NCBI RefSeq assembly: GCF_023634655.1
Contig: NZ_JAMKMS010000003.1
Location: 278,502 to 342,501 of the forward strand
Source of the DNA: Vibrio methylphosphonaticus
GTDB taxonomy: Bacteria > Pseudomonadota > Gammaproteobacteria > Enterobacterales > Vibrionaceae
Direction: 5' to 3'
DNA length: 64,000 nucleotides
Shown: positions 37,038 to 46,507 of the stretch, one piece after another
Layout: each line of letters begins with the position of its first letter
Position numbering within the stretch: the first letter of the stretch is position 1
Made by a program: the position numbers and the translations under genes
Notes under the pieces: generated by a model
What the model saw: only the letters and a program-made list of their open reading frames with translations
The model's database searches: none
Told to the model about the DNA's origin: nothing

Positions 37038-38360
37038 TTATAAGCTCGCAACTTTCATTTCTTGTTTCTTAAGCATCGCATCCAGTTCATCTCGACGGGC
37101 GATAAATTGCTTAAGTTCGCTCTTTGGCACAGAGTCTGCCATAGGAATGTTTGCTCGCATAGCGTTAACCGGCCTACCACGTACGATTAGCTCATAATGC
37201 AAATGAGGACCCGTGACACGTCCAGTCGCACCAGATAAGCCAATACGTTGCCCACGCGTGACTTTTTGTCCCTTTTTCACCAGTATCTTACTTAGGTGTA
37301 GATAACGGGTTTTATATGGACCACCATGATCAACCACAACATACTTACCTGCATAGGGGTGATTTCTCACCATGGCAACAACGCCATCCCCTGTGGTCAA
37401 CACCGGCGTACCAGTACGTACCCCAAAGTCGGTGCCGTTATGTGGTGACACTCGTCCAGTGACAGGATGACGGCGGTTAGGATTAAAGCCCGACGTAATT
37501 CGGTGATTTGTTACTGGGTAGCGCATAAAGGCACGTTGCAAGCTTTCACCTGCGGCATCGTAGTACTGACCATTAGAGTGCAAATAAGCCGAGTACATGG
37601 CACCACGGTTAAAAATCTTAATTGCTTGAATTTCAGAGTTGCCGGTTGCTACACCTTCAACCGTTTGACTACTTTTAACCACTTCAAATTGATCACCCGC
37701 GCGTAAATCTCGGGCAAAATTAAGCTTATCTTTTAACAGGGTAACGACTTGATTAATTTCATTTGGACCAAGACCAAGCTTATTGGCGGAAGCCGAAAAG
37801 CTACCGTTAATCTCGCCAACTAGTGCCGCGCTGTTCCAAACTCCAGGTATCGATATATCTTCAAATTCGAAACTGCCATCATCTAATCGATGATAAACTG
37901 CTTTCTCTGCGACATTACGACCTAGTTCTAACTTAGTCAGAGCTTGAGTTTCTTCATCTTGCCAAAAACGAATTTTATCGCCAGGGCGCAATGTATCCAA
38001 CACTAGGAAATTCAGATCTGTTTCCATTACAGACATCATATCTCTGTATGGGAAACCAAGCTGATCAAAAATTTGGCTCAAACTGTCGCCAGGTTGAACG
38101 GTGTAAGCGTACTTAGGAGGCTGAACAACTATCGCTTTATTTGCCGATAAAGCCTCAACAACTGGGGAATCGTTAAGGTTTAAATCGACCGTTCCTTTTA
38201 GCGTAGAGTCAGGAAGGCTGTGTAAAAAAGCAAAGGCTGCCAAAAACGGCACGGTGAAAGCGATGCTTCTTTTTAATTTTGAGTTACGAGCTTGAGTGCT
38301 TGCCACACTTGGTTCGCCCGGTATTTGATTCGATTGCACAATGGTTCCAATGCAGCTCAT
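37038..38360 (-). CDS. M23 peptidoglycan endopeptidase with LysM-like domain (ShyA/MepM type)
   Basis: 440 residues. A membrane anchor or uncleaved signal (IAFTVPFLAAFAFLHSL near 33-49) is followed by a LysM-like segment, YTVQPGDSLSQIF at 86-98, an OapA-like middle and a C-terminal LytM domain. The zinc site is complete: His307 and Asp311 in SPHNGTDFG and His386 and His388 in GPHLHYE. These enzymes cut D-Ala-mDAP crosslinks to let the cell wall grow; the layout matches V. cholerae ShyA and E. coli MepM. There is no obvious ribosome site before the ATG, so the start is uncertain. A terminator upstream and a small acidic gene downstream frame the unit. Confidence 0.85.
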   Translation of the reverse strand: MSCIGTIVQSNQIPGEPSVASTQARNSKLKRSIAFTVPFLAAFAFLHSLPDSTLKGTVDLNLNDSPVVEALSANKAIVVQPPKYAYTVQPGDSLSQIFDQLGFPYRDMMSVMETDLNFLVLDTLRPGDKIRFWQDEETQALTKLELGRNVAEKAVYHRLDDGSFEFEDISIPGVWNSAALVGEINGSFSASANKLGLGPNEINQVVTLLKDKLNFARDLRAGDQFEVVKSSQTVEGVATGNSEIQAIKIFNRGAMYSAYLHSNGQYYDAAGESLQRAFMRYPVTNHRITSGFNPNRRHPVTGRVSPHNGTDFGVRTGTPVLTTGDGVVAMVRNHPYAGKYVVVDHGGPYKTRYLHLSKILVKKGQKVTRGQRIGLSGATGRVTGPHLHYELIVRGRPVNAMRANIPMADSVPKSELKQFIARRDELDAMLKKQEMKVASL

Positions 38361-38443
38361 AAGAAGGGCTATAGAGTAAACTTTTCTGCTGTCAATTGCA
38401 TCAATCGTTAGGGAAAGAAAACGTAAAACATGTGATTGTAATG

Positions 38444-38473
38444 TAAAAAAGCGAAGCTAATCGCTTCGCTTTT
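38444..38473 (-). terminator. Rho-independent terminator of the glycogen-binding-domain gene
   Basis: Arms AAAAGCGAAGC (38447-38457) and GCTTCGCTTTT (38463-38473). On the minus strand a T6 run follows, so it ends the 38544-38837 gene. Confidence 0.9.
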
Positions 38474-38522
38474 CATCAAATTGAGCTAACGCACTATGCG
38501 GTTGTAACCGTTATGCTGCTCT

Positions 38523-38553
38523 TGCAGTTATGCAGTTATGCAGTTATGCAGTC
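38523..38553. repeat. 8-bp tandem repeat at the stop codon
   Basis: TGCAGTTA repeats almost four times. The stop codon of the minus-strand gene (TTA at 38544-38546 on the plus strand) is inside it. Confidence 0.85.
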
Positions 38554-38837
38554 TTAACAATACCGTTATCTGCACCGAAACCATTAGGCACATAGTGATC
38601 GGCTTCGGCATCGTTTACCCACTCCGTCTCATTAACCAGATAACGGAATTGATACTCAGCATCTTTAGGTAATCGAGTGCGATATTTAAACGATTTAGTT
38701 TTGGCGACTTTTTTCATTTGGATTGGTTGCCAATCATGAAACTCCGCCATCAATACCACACTATCAACGTTCGCCCCATCAAGTTCGAACGTTACCTCTA
38801 CTTCATCTTTAGTTTTAAAAAAACGCTTATTGATCAT
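38544..38837 (-). CDS. Glycogen-binding (isoamylase early-set) domain protein
   Basis: 97 residues from the ATG at 38837, a single early-set domain like that of AMP-kinase beta and isoamylase. The pattern is clear: VEVTFELDGANVDSVVLMAE, FHDWQPIQMKKV with the sugar-stacking tryptophan, SFKYRTRLPKDAEYQFRYLV and NEWVNDAEAD-like tail. It probably binds glycogen or starch and has no catalytic part. GGAG six bases before the ATG fixes the start. The gene stands alone, with its stop codon inside a short tandem repeat. Confidence 0.8.
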   Translation of the reverse strand: MINKRFFKTKDEVEVTFELDGANVDSVVLMAEFHDWQPIQMKKVAKTKSFKYRTRLPKDAEYQFRYLVNETEWVNDAEADHYVPNGFGADNGIVKTA

Positions 38838-38955
38838 CGCAAGCTCCATTTGTACAAAAAATAACAACATCTAAGTGCATACTATTCAATTAAACTCACA
38901 TTCACAACACCGAGAGCGTGAGAAATTTATCGAGCAGGCTAATGATGCAAAGAAA

Positions 38956-39579
38956 TTATTGGCACTTTAGTTGATTGGTTTTTGAAATGTCACACGTCAA
39001 CGAGACCTCATCCTGCGGGTCCTCATTCATCGATTGCGCCGCATTGTGTTGTTTAAAACGTACAATGACAGATTGCTCCCAGTCCACCTGTGACACTTGA
39101 ACCCTGTCACCAAGCCACGCAGAGTCTACAAGGATGATTCTTTGCCTAGCCTTATCCCAATCAAACAGTCCTAAGTAGTAAAATACCCCTGAACCTTGGT
39201 TGCTAACAGCGAAAGGGACCACCACTTGAGACAGCACCCCTTTCTCCGTTTGCTCTTGTTTAAATTGATACAATAAGTAAACGTGCCCTCGCTCCATACC
39301 ATTATCGTATCGCCCTGATGCCACTTGCTTCATTGGGTCAATATCGGTAAGCAAAGAAAACGCGCTGGTATCTGGTACCTGTAATGTCCATGGATTGGGC
39401 GTCGAGAGCCCTAGAATTTCATTCACTACTTCATCACTCTCTACATGATGAGAGGGAAATTTGGCGAGGATCTCTTCATCAGTCAAAGAGAAACGATACA
39501 CTCCTGCAACCACAACGATGAGTAGCAAAACAATTGGCACCAATAAGATAAGTGGGATAGGCAGTTTTTTTCTTTTCAT
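38956..39579 (-). CDS. Membrane-anchored protein of unknown function
   Basis: 207 residues. A basic MKRKK precedes one long hydrophobic helix (LILLVPIVLLLIVVVAGVY, residues about 9-27). The rest is periplasmic by the positive-inside rule and lacks cysteines except two in the C-terminal tail (SLTCDISKTNQLKCQ), which could pair. The body is a mixed beta fold (HVYLLYQFKQEQ, LSQVVVPFAVSN). I do not recognise the family. The gene is single, and about 330 bp separate it from the divergent YjiH-like gene. Confidence 0.55.
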   Translation of the reverse strand: MKRKKLPIPLILLVPIVLLLIVVVAGVYRFSLTDEEILAKFPSHHVESDEVVNEILGLSTPNPWTLQVPDTSAFSLLTDIDPMKQVASGRYDNGMERGHVYLLYQFKQEQTEKGVLSQVVVPFAVSNQGSGVFYYLGLFDWDKARQRIILVDSAWLGDRVQVSQVDWEQSVIVRFKQHNAAQSMNEDPQDEVSLTCDISKTNQLKCQ

Positions 39580-39912
39580 ACGCGTTCAGCTCTGATTCCA
39601 TATTTTGAAGCAGTTCCATTTCGATACCATGTGTCTGGTACCACCCTTACATGAGATTCTATCGTGTCGCGAGTTAACTCGCACGCTCAAAGTCTTCGTT
39701 ACCCTCTATACTGTAACCATCGCTAACACTACAGATGAATAAAGCGGGGCAAACTTCGCGGATATTATGAATATTTAGTCTTCATTGATGAATAGTATTG
39801 CTTCGACGAGCAAAAAAAAGTAATCTCTGCCCCACTTGAGCAAATATGGATGTTTAGTGAATAATCAAGCGACGGAATCGCTGATATTAACTAGTTGTAA
39901 CACGAGATAAAA

Positions 39913-41283
39913 ATGCAAAATAGCGCTCAACCTGTCCCTGAAACAGGTAAAAAAGGCAATTTCTGGATGTTTTTCATCCCGTCATTAGTGGGTTTATTCC
40001 TGTTTATGGCACCTATTAGCTACGATGGTGGTTTGACTATTCCTGTCGCCGTTTTAGCCAAATCTCTACAAGCGGCAGTTGGCGACATTATCGTCCCTCT
40101 TGTGACAGCAATCATTGCTTTGATGGCAGCAGCGTCTATTTTAACTCGCATTTTCAAGCCTGCTTTCATCAACAATAACGACTTCCTAAATGGTTTATTC
40201 AACCCAAGTCCAATGTGGTTAGCGGTGAGACTCATCGGTGGTCTTGCGGCCGTCATGACTTACTTTCAATTTGGTCCAGAAGCTATTTGGGAAGAAAACA
40301 CTGGCGGTCTTGTCTTAGAAGGCTTATTACCGACACTGTTTTCGGTGTTTATCTTCGCTGGATTACTCCTTCCACTGCTGCTCAATTTCGGTTTATTAGA
40401 ACTGTTTGGTGCGCTATTAAGTAAAATTATGCGCCCGATATTCAACCTACCTGGTCGCGGTGCCATCGACTGTATGGCGTCTTGGCTTGGCGACGGCAGC
40501 GTTGGTATTCTGTTGACTAGTAAGCAATACGAAGCAAAATTTTACACCATGCGTGAAGCAGCGGTGATCGGTACTACCTTCTCAGCGGTATCTATCACGT
40601 TTAGCCTGGTCGTGATTGCTCAGGTAGAATTAGAACACTTATTCTTACCGTTTTATGGCGCGATTTGCTTAGCCGGTATTGTTGCAGCAATCATTATTCC
40701 TCGTCTTCCGCCACTTCGTAATAAAAAAGACGTGTTTATTGATGGCACCAAACCAAGCGCAGATGCCGAAGTCACCCCGACTGGCATGTCTACCTTCTCT
40801 TGGGGTTTGGACATGGCACTTAAGCGTGCCGGTACAGTCACCTCTGCAAAGTCCGTATTTGGTGAAGGCATTAAAAATGCCGTTGATATGGTATTTGGTG
40901 TATTGCCAGTAGTAATGGGGCTTGGTACGGTTGCGTTGGTCATTGCTGAGTACACCACGGTATTTGAAATACTGGGCATGCCATTTATTCCTTACCTTGA
41001 GTTATTGGGCGTGCCAGAAGCAGTTGCCGCATCAAAAACAATTGTGGTTGGTTTTGCCGACATGTTCATCCCGTCAATTCTAGCAGCGTCTATCGACAAC
41101 GAAATGACGCGTTTTGTGATTGCTGCGATGTCTGTGACGCAGCTTATTTACATGTCTGAAGTGGGCGCTTTGTTATTAGGAAGCCGTATTCCAGTCAATA
41201 TTATTGAGCTGTTCGCTATCTTCATCTTACGTACACTGATTACATTGCCTGTGATTGCTGGTGTTGCTCACCTGATTTTCTAA
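39913..41283 (+). CDS. YjiH-type membrane protein with nucleoside-recognition (Gate) domains
   Basis: 456 residues with about ten membrane helices. The first hydrophobic block begins FWMFFIPSLVGLFLFMAPI; a Gate-type segment follows, GALLSKIMRPIFNLPGRGAI and CMASWLGDGSVGILLTSKQY. A second Gate-like part is near 320-400 (GFADMFIPSILAASID). These features match E. coli YjiH and relatives, which are related to nucleoside and spore-maturation-type membrane proteins but have no proven substrate. The gene is monocistronic, ending at a strong terminator. Confidence 0.8.
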   Translation: MQNSAQPVPETGKKGNFWMFFIPSLVGLFLFMAPISYDGGLTIPVAVLAKSLQAAVGDIIVPLVTAIIALMAAASILTRIFKPAFINNNDFLNGLFNPSPMWLAVRLIGGLAAVMTYFQFGPEAIWEENTGGLVLEGLLPTLFSVFIFAGLLLPLLLNFGLLELFGALLSKIMRPIFNLPGRGAIDCMASWLGDGSVGILLTSKQYEAKFYTMREAAVIGTTFSAVSITFSLVVIAQVELEHLFLPFYGAICLAGIVAAIIIPRLPPLRNKKDVFIDGTKPSADAEVTPTGMSTFSWGLDMALKRAGTVTSAKSVFGEGIKNAVDMVFGVLPVVMGLGTVALVIAEYTTVFEILGMPFIPYLELLGVPEAVAASKTIVVGFADMFIPSILAASIDNEMTRFVIAAMSVTQLIYMSEVGALLLGSRIPVNIIELFAIFILRTLITLPVIAGVAHLIF

Positions 41284-41300
41284 TCACCAATGATTCAATC

Positions 41301-41329
41301 AAAGGCTCGCTTTCGGCGAGCCTTTTTTA
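41301..41329 (+). terminator. Rho-independent terminator of the YjiH-type gene
   Basis: Arms AAAGGCTCGC and GCGAGCCTTT around a 5-base loop, then TTTT. Confidence 0.9.
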
Positions 41330-41827
41330 TTGCAACGCACCTTTACCTTCGCAATTTTCTATCTTCTCCCGTCATTGAGTTAACGTAGCGAGTAATTATG
41401 CCGCTACGCTACGACAAGCACACCTCAACATCTATTTTCTCGGTAAACACCGCCTTGATCGTTAAACAACGTCAGCTTAAAGCCGCCAGAGAGCCGATTA
41501 TCGCTCATTGTAGGGTTACGCCACCCCATAGCTTTCAACTCACCCATAGGTCTATTTAGAGCTCTGCGTTGTGAATATCCATCCGTCACTTTTATCTTAT
41601 TAAGCTAACTCTTATGGTGTGTGATTCGCACCTGATGATATCAGCCCACTCAATCACAACTAGGCAGCAAGTAAGAGACGACTAAGCGGCTACGCATCTA
41701 CCCTGAGTGCATCAAAGCAGCAGCCTCACTGTAATCCAGCTACACACTGTGCAATAAGGCGCATTCACAAACACTATGCTGGGTACCTAAAGTGAGATCA
41801 TTGCTTACCTTTATGCCAGACATACAA

Positions 41828-41851
41828 AAACGGAGCCTATCGGCTCCGTTT
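41828..41851 (-). terminator. Rho-independent terminator of the porin gene
   Basis: Arms AAACGGAGCC and GGCTCCGTTT with a 4-base loop; on the minus strand TTTTTGTATG follows. Confidence 0.9.
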
Positions 41852-41900
41852 ATCTACATTTATTAGCAGTGTTTTAATTCTATACGTTTAAGCGATGCGC

Positions 41901-43025
41901 TTAGAAGAAGTATTTGAAACGAACACGCATGCCTGTATCTTGGTTTTCTTCAAAGATTTTCTGTGCCGTTTTATCGTCTACTTTCGTGTAGTACGCACCT
42001 AGGTAGATTGAAAAGTCATCAACAGCTAATACATCAGCAAACTCGTATGAAGCGTATACGGTATCAACTTTTGCCTTACCGTCAGCGTAGCTTCCTAGCT
42101 CTTTTGATTCATATTCGTTAGCTGCGTGAATATAGCCAAGACCAAAACCTTTATATAGTGCGTTTACACCAACCGTCATGTTGTCTTCATCTACCGCATC
42201 CATATATGCGAAGTTAGCTATCAAATTCCAGTCAGCTGTCGAGTAATTAGTTGTGATGCCGTAACCTTTACGGTCTGAAATATCCACACCTGATGTCTCT
42301 GTAATAACCGCATCTTTAACTAAGTTTGCTTCCAAAGAGGCAGCAATACCAAAGTTACCTACTTGATAACCGACTACTGGGCGAAGCAATACAGAATCTT
42401 TGTTGTTCTTAACCTTTTCACCGTGATAAGTCGCATCACCGTCAGTCCCTGCTGGGCTACCAAACAACACTGAGCGGTCACCAATCATAGAGCCTAGCTC
42501 TAAATATAGGTTGCCAAAGTTTTGGCTATACATGATTTGGCCATCAGAACCACGGCCTCGACCTTCTTTCATTTGGTAAACATATGCCGCGCCATCACGA
42601 TATAGATCGTTAGCTGTATCGCCAGAGTACTCTAGGAATGTGTCTTGACCTACAGGGAACATATCAAACGCTTCGAAACGACCCATGCGTATGTTCCAAC
42701 CATCTTGCGCACCAAATGCGAACCATGCGTCATCTAATGCAACATTGCCGCTGCTTTCCATCAGTGGCTGCACGTTAACTTGCAATACGTGACCATTTTG
42801 AGTGTAACGCTCACCTGCGAATTCAAGGAGAATACGACCAGACTGGTTAAATGCATTTTCTTTTTCATTTGCGCGCTCTAAACGCTCAAAGTTGAAGTCA
42901 AATTCAACGTCACCGCCGATTGAGAAGTTACCTGTTTCGTTATCAACAATGCTAATTCCAGCATTGGCACCCATTGCTGTTGACACTAAGATTGCAGCAA
43001 GCGAAAGCTTAAAAGTGTTTTTCAT
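41901..43025 (-). CDS. Carbohydrate-type outer-membrane porin
   Basis: 374 residues. Signal peptide MKNTFKLSLAAILVSTAMG with cleavage at ANA-G (residue 22). The mature protein is a run of amphipathic beta strands ending in FKYFF, the C-terminal aromatic motif of porins. The stretch NIRMGRFEAFDMFPVGQDTF near residue 110 is what I associate with Vibrio sugar-type porins, which let oligosaccharides in. The sugar cannot be told. Upstream are about 600 bp without genes, including a CRP-like palindrome at 43356-43371. A clean terminator follows the gene. Confidence 0.8.
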   Translation of the reverse strand: MKNTFKLSLAAILVSTAMGANAGISIVDNETGNFSIGGDVEFDFNFERLERANEKENAFNQSGRILLEFAGERYTQNGHVLQVNVQPLMESSGNVALDDAWFAFGAQDGWNIRMGRFEAFDMFPVGQDTFLEYSGDTANDLYRDGAAYVYQMKEGRGRGSDGQIMYSQNFGNLYLELGSMIGDRSVLFGSPAGTDGDATYHGEKVKNNKDSVLLRPVVGYQVGNFGIAASLEANLVKDAVITETSGVDISDRKGYGITTNYSTADWNLIANFAYMDAVDEDNMTVGVNALYKGFGLGYIHAANEYESKELGSYADGKAKVDTVYASYEFADVLAVDDFSIYLGAYYTKVDDKTAQKIFEENQDTGMRVRFKYFF

Positions 43026-43637
43026 TATGAACCCCGAGAAAATGTAATAAATATTGTTTTTATTGTTCGGCTCTTATATCCGTCTTTGCTAAGTAAGCTT
43101 CTATGAGCCCATCATTCGCAAGGTGAATAACTAAGATGCCTAAAAGTTATATACCGAATGAACGAGGTGAATTTTCACTAAAAAAACGAATATGGACAAT
43201 CCTAATAATTTAAAAATGCCTATCTAAATCACGCTTTTAGAAATACAATAAAAGCCTTACATATCAATAAGTTACATATAAATAAATATACATTTAGCAT
43301 AAAAGATATTTCTTAAGGTAATTTATGGGAACTTTTTATCGGGGAAAATAAATTCAGTGATTGAGATCACGGCTTAGATCAATGAAACAATACGAAACAT
43401 TGATACCACTGCGTTAATTAATAGTTATGTAAATGTAAGTTACTGACCGAGTTGAAAGTAATCCAAACCGCAATAATACGACATCGTTAGTCGACTCTCT
43501 CAGTAGACCGAAACGTCGCGAATCTAAAGCGTCACGATATGAATGCATAAGCAACCCATCCCTTAATAAATTCTTGCTATTGCCAGAAATTGCACTAGTT
43601 TAAAACATAGAAACTCGTTGATTGGAGGCATGGCGTT
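43026..43637. other. Long AT-rich regulatory spacer upstream of the porin
   Basis: A 612-bp stretch between the porin (minus) and a small plus-strand gene. It is notably AT-rich at 43150-43320 and holds the CRP-like palindrome listed separately. A second, looser inverted repeat overlaps it: TTGAGATC and GATCAA at about 43361-43382. I see no ORF. Confidence 0.5.
43356..43371. promoter_or_regulatory. CRP-like binding site
   Basis: The core GTGA-TTGAGA-TCAC (43357-43370) is a perfect half-site pair of the CRP consensus. It sits about 330 bp before the porin start, which would need a long leader, or could serve the small plus-strand gene at 43638. CRP control would suit a sugar porin. Confidence 0.45.
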
Positions 43638-43817
43638 ATGGTAAGAACCCTAGAAAAGGAAATCGTCACAACGGTGCATGACCTTAACAATGCTCAGTTA
43701 CTGGAAGTTAAACGCTTTATAGACGCTATGACGACAACAAAACGTAATCGTGACCTGCTGAGTGAGGAAGAAATAGACATGATTCGCTCACTCACTTCTG
43801 ACCATCAACGAAAGTAG
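43638..43817 (+). CDS. Small helical protein (59 residues)
   Basis: GGAGG nine bases before the ATG and a perfect 24-bp hairpin behind the stop support a real short gene. The protein starts MVRTLEKEIVTTVHDLNNAQ and continues with ALLEVKRFIDAM-like and LLSEEEIDMIRSLTS helices. It is rich in charges, without cysteine or signal peptide. The pattern suggests two amphipathic helices, perhaps a dimerising or antitoxin-like small regulator, but I recognise no family. It stands alone between the porin and the GNAT genes. Confidence 0.6.
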   Translation: MVRTLEKEIVTTVHDLNNAQLLEVKRFIDAMTTTKRNRDLLSEEEIDMIRSLTSDHQRK

Positions 43818-43842
43818 CCAATTCTTTGTCATTAGTTGGGAA

Positions 43843-43891
43843 GACCAAACGCAAAGAGGCCAGCATTATGCTGGCCTCTTTGCGTTTGGTC
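43843..43891. terminator. Perfect 24-bp hairpin behind the small gene
   Basis: Positions 43843-43866 and 43868-43891 are exact reverse complements with one base between. The arms begin GACCAAACGCAAAGAGGCCA. There is no long T-run behind it. It probably stops both the small gene and the converging GNAT gene. Confidence 0.75.
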
Positions 43892-43950
43892 ATACTAGGT
43901 TACTGCCATTCAAAATTGTGACAGCGTCACCAATATTGCGTTCTCATTTA

Positions 43951-44481
43951 TTATCTAGATGCCGAGACTAACTCTTGAGGCGTTGACCATGTATAAACAA
44001 ATTCATCCACTTTTTTTCCACAAGGTGAATCTCCTCGCTGGCTTAGTGATCTTATACCACCAACCGATTCATAAAAGTGCACCGCATCTTTATTACCTGC
44101 AAGCACTTCCAAAAACACGCCATTATCAGGATAGTATTTTCCAGCCCATTCCATTGCTTGCAACAGTAAAGTCTGACCGACGCCGCGTCGTTGTGCGGAT
44201 GAAGACACATGTAAATTGTCGATGATAGTTCCATACTCGGCACTATGGTTGCCAAATAAACAAATGAAGCCCAATAGCTCACCCTGCTCTTCTGCCAAAA
44301 TAACATGTTGGCTGAATGGTGGATTCAATAATCGCGCTTGCCAAATCAGTAATTTATCATCCAGTGCTTGTTCATCGAGATACGACTGTCGCATCATTCC
44401 TTTATAACTCGATTGCCAACTTTCAGCATGCAACTGAGCGATACGTTTATAATCAGAATATTCTGCTATTTTAAAATCCAT
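43951..44481 (-). CDS. GNAT-family N-acetyltransferase
   Basis: 176 residues. The GNAT core is complete: DNLHVSSSAQRRGVGQTLLL with the acetyl-CoA pyrophosphate loop RRGVGQ, and HFYESVGGI near the C-terminus. The N-terminal AEYSDYKRIAQLHAESWQSS and the acceptor side are typical of small-molecule acetyltransferases; the acceptor is unknown. The gene is single, divergent from nothing and followed by the 24-bp hairpin. A second, unrelated GNAT gene lies 212 bp upstream on the same strand. Confidence 0.85.
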   Translation of the reverse strand: MDFKIAEYSDYKRIAQLHAESWQSSYKGMMRQSYLDEQALDDKLLIWQARLLNPPFSQHVILAEEQGELLGFICLFGNHSAEYGTIIDNLHVSSSAQRRGVGQTLLLQAMEWAGKYYPDNGVFLEVLAGNKDAVHFYESVGGIRSLSQRGDSPCGKKVDEFVYTWSTPQELVSASR

Positions 44482-44693
44482 TTAATAGTACCTACTACTT
44501 AACTATTGTCATATCCATTGATTACATACTAATAAAATGTAAACAAATTGCAATCTATGCTACTTAAAAGCTAACGGTTCACGCAATTATCCTTTGAAAC
44601 TTACTGTTCACAGCGCAAGATCTCATGGACAACCTCAAAGGGCCCCATAGAGATTGACGATCTCGTTGGTTGTGGTTTTGGTTTTGATTTCGG

Positions 44694-45179
44694 CTAACGC
44701 AAAGACTTGGTCATCCAAACATCACATCCATTATGTAGAGTGCCAGGAAAAGGCGCATCCAAATGCTGGAAACCTACGGATTCATAAAGATGAATCGCTG
44801 ATTTCATTGACGTTAGCGTATCCAAATAACACGATGTAAAACCCTGCTCTTTCGCAAAAGATAAGCATTGCGTCGTCAGCGCCTTGCCAATTCCATGCCC
44901 TCTACTCTCAGGAAGTAAGAATAATTTTTTGAGCTCACAAACGTTAGATTCGCTACCAAAAGGGGCGACGCCACAGCCTCCAACGACTTTACCGTTAAGT
45001 AACGCAATCAAATATCGACTGTTCGAGTCAATACCATAGTGGACACTCATCGCATTGACTTCGTCATCCGAAGGACCAAATCCTTCGCCGATCGCACCAA
45101 ACTCTTCGCCTACTCGCTTAATAATATCCCGAACGGCATCATTATGTGGTTCCGTTATCTCTACAATTTCTACCTGCAT
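44694..45179 (-). CDS. GNAT-family N-acetyltransferase, second copy
   Basis: 161 residues. The core motif is ELKKLFLLPESRGHGIGKAL with the RGHGIG acetyl-CoA loop, then LDTLTSMKSAIHLYESVGFQ. YLIALLNGKVVGGCGVAPFG supplies the beta-bulge region. The acceptor cannot be inferred. It differs clearly in sequence from the neighbouring GNAT protein, so the two are not a recent duplication. Confidence 0.85.
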   Translation of the reverse strand: MQVEIVEITEPHNDAVRDIIKRVGEEFGAIGEGFGPSDDEVNAMSVHYGIDSNSRYLIALLNGKVVGGCGVAPFGSESNVCELKKLFLLPESRGHGIGKALTTQCLSFAKEQGFTSCYLDTLTSMKSAIHLYESVGFQHLDAPFPGTLHNGCDVWMTKSLR

Positions 45180-45449
45180 AGTAATTCCCCATCAATATTA
45201 AGTTATGCGCGCAATAAAATTAGACTAACGATAACCCCATAGGATTGAAAGGAATTTATTGGCATAAACCATGCCCTTAGCCATTGATATAGCGAAGGTG
45301 TTAAAAGGGGCATGAAGGCATAAGATAGAACATAGATGTGATTTCACTTTTAAACTCAACACGCTACTATCATCACTTAAGTAGGCTATTTACGCTGACA
45401 CTCGCAATACTAATCGCAACATCAATTGTAATAACAATGCAAAGACACG

Positions 45450-46355
45450 ATGGCTAAAACTATGAATTCAAATTACTTGTTGGCAATCACTACTATGACG
45501 GCATTCGCGCTCAATTCGTTATTTGCACGTTTCGCTCTGGGATTTCAGGCCATCGATCCTATGAGTTACACCCTTATTCGCTTGTTAAGCGGCGCACTCG
45601 CCCTAATCCTTCTGGCCCTGTTGTCGTTCAGATCAACACGTGATTCAGCATCGCCTTCATTGGGGTTTCTACCCTCTTGTACTTTAGGTGCATCACTCTT
45701 GGGATACGCTATCCTATTTTCTCTTGCTTATGACCGTTTAGATACTGGAGTGGGTGCACTGATTTTGTTCGGAACGGTTCAGTTGACGCTGATTGGTTAT
45801 CACCGTTTAAGCGGTCATGCTATATCGAAAATGGAAATGTTGGGCATTGGACTCTCATTGGTGGGTTTTGTCACTCTTATGCAGCCTTCGCAACAACAGC
45901 CCGATTTCAGTGCAGCGTTCCTGATGTCGCTGGCAGGTATAAGTTGGGCTATTTTCACTATTCTAGGCAAACAATCTAAACATGCACTGATCGCGACCAA
46001 ACAAGGTTTTATTTTTGGTGCTGGGATGATGACGGTGCTCTATCTAGGCTACGCCCTCTACTTAAATGATGCGATCGTGACGACCACCTCACTCTACCTA
46101 ACACCACAAGGGGTCGGCCTTGCGCTACTTTCTGGTATCGGCGCGTCGGCCATCGGATACTATTTGTGGTATTTACTGCTGCCAAAAATCGACCTACTGC
46201 AAGCCTCCTTGTTGCAGCTTACTGTCCCTGTCATTGCATTAGCGCTTGGCATGGTGTTCATCGGCGAGCAAATAACCGTCTATTCTTGTATTGCTACCTT
46301 ACTGATTCTCGGTGGCATCGCACTCGCCTCTTTTAGCAAAGTGCGCTTACTATAA
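45450..46355 (+). CDS. EamA/DMT-family exporter
   Basis: 301 residues with ten membrane helices in two EamA repeats. The first starts LAITTMTAFALNSLFARFAL, the second SLAGISWAIFTILGKQSKHA. A Pro-containing last helix with LLQLTVPVIALALGMVFIGE is typical of the family, which exports amino acids, sugars or drugs. The N-terminal start is not sharply defined: ATGs at 45450 and 45462 both lack a good ribosome site. Its stop codon is inside a 24-bp direct repeat. Confidence 0.8.
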   Translation: MAKTMNSNYLLAITTMTAFALNSLFARFALGFQAIDPMSYTLIRLLSGALALILLALLSFRSTRDSASPSLGFLPSCTLGASLLGYAILFSLAYDRLDTGVGALILFGTVQLTLIGYHRLSGHAISKMEMLGIGLSLVGFVTLMQPSQQQPDFSAAFLMSLAGISWAIFTILGKQSKHALIATKQGFIFGAGMMTVLYLGYALYLNDAIVTTTSLYLTPQGVGLALLSGIGASAIGYYLWYLLLPKIDLLQASLLQLTVPVIALALGMVFIGEQITVYSCIATLLILGGIALASFSKVRLL

Positions 46356-46388
46356 TATCGTAAAGTGTGCTCACTATAATATCGCAAA
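46341..46388. repeat. 24-bp direct repeat containing the exporter's stop codon
   Basis: Two adjacent copies (46341-46364 and 46365-46388), identical at 21 of 24 positions, share ACTATAATATCG. The TAA stop (46353-46355) is within the first copy. Confidence 0.85.
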
Positions 46389-46507
46389 GTAGAAACAAAC
46401 CGTGCCACCAATACAACGGTAAATTAGATACAAAAGGATAATTGGTAACTCTGCGCTACTTAGTCTAATTTAAGCGTCGAATACGCTTCCACCCTTTAGG
46501 ATGAATT

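Larger units (their letters stand above)
41284..41900. other. Non-coding spacer between converging genes
   Basis: It holds the two terminators listed separately and a weak GTAGCG/CGCTAC inverted repeat at 41385-41407. I see no ORF or repeat I can support in the middle part. Confidence 0.4.
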
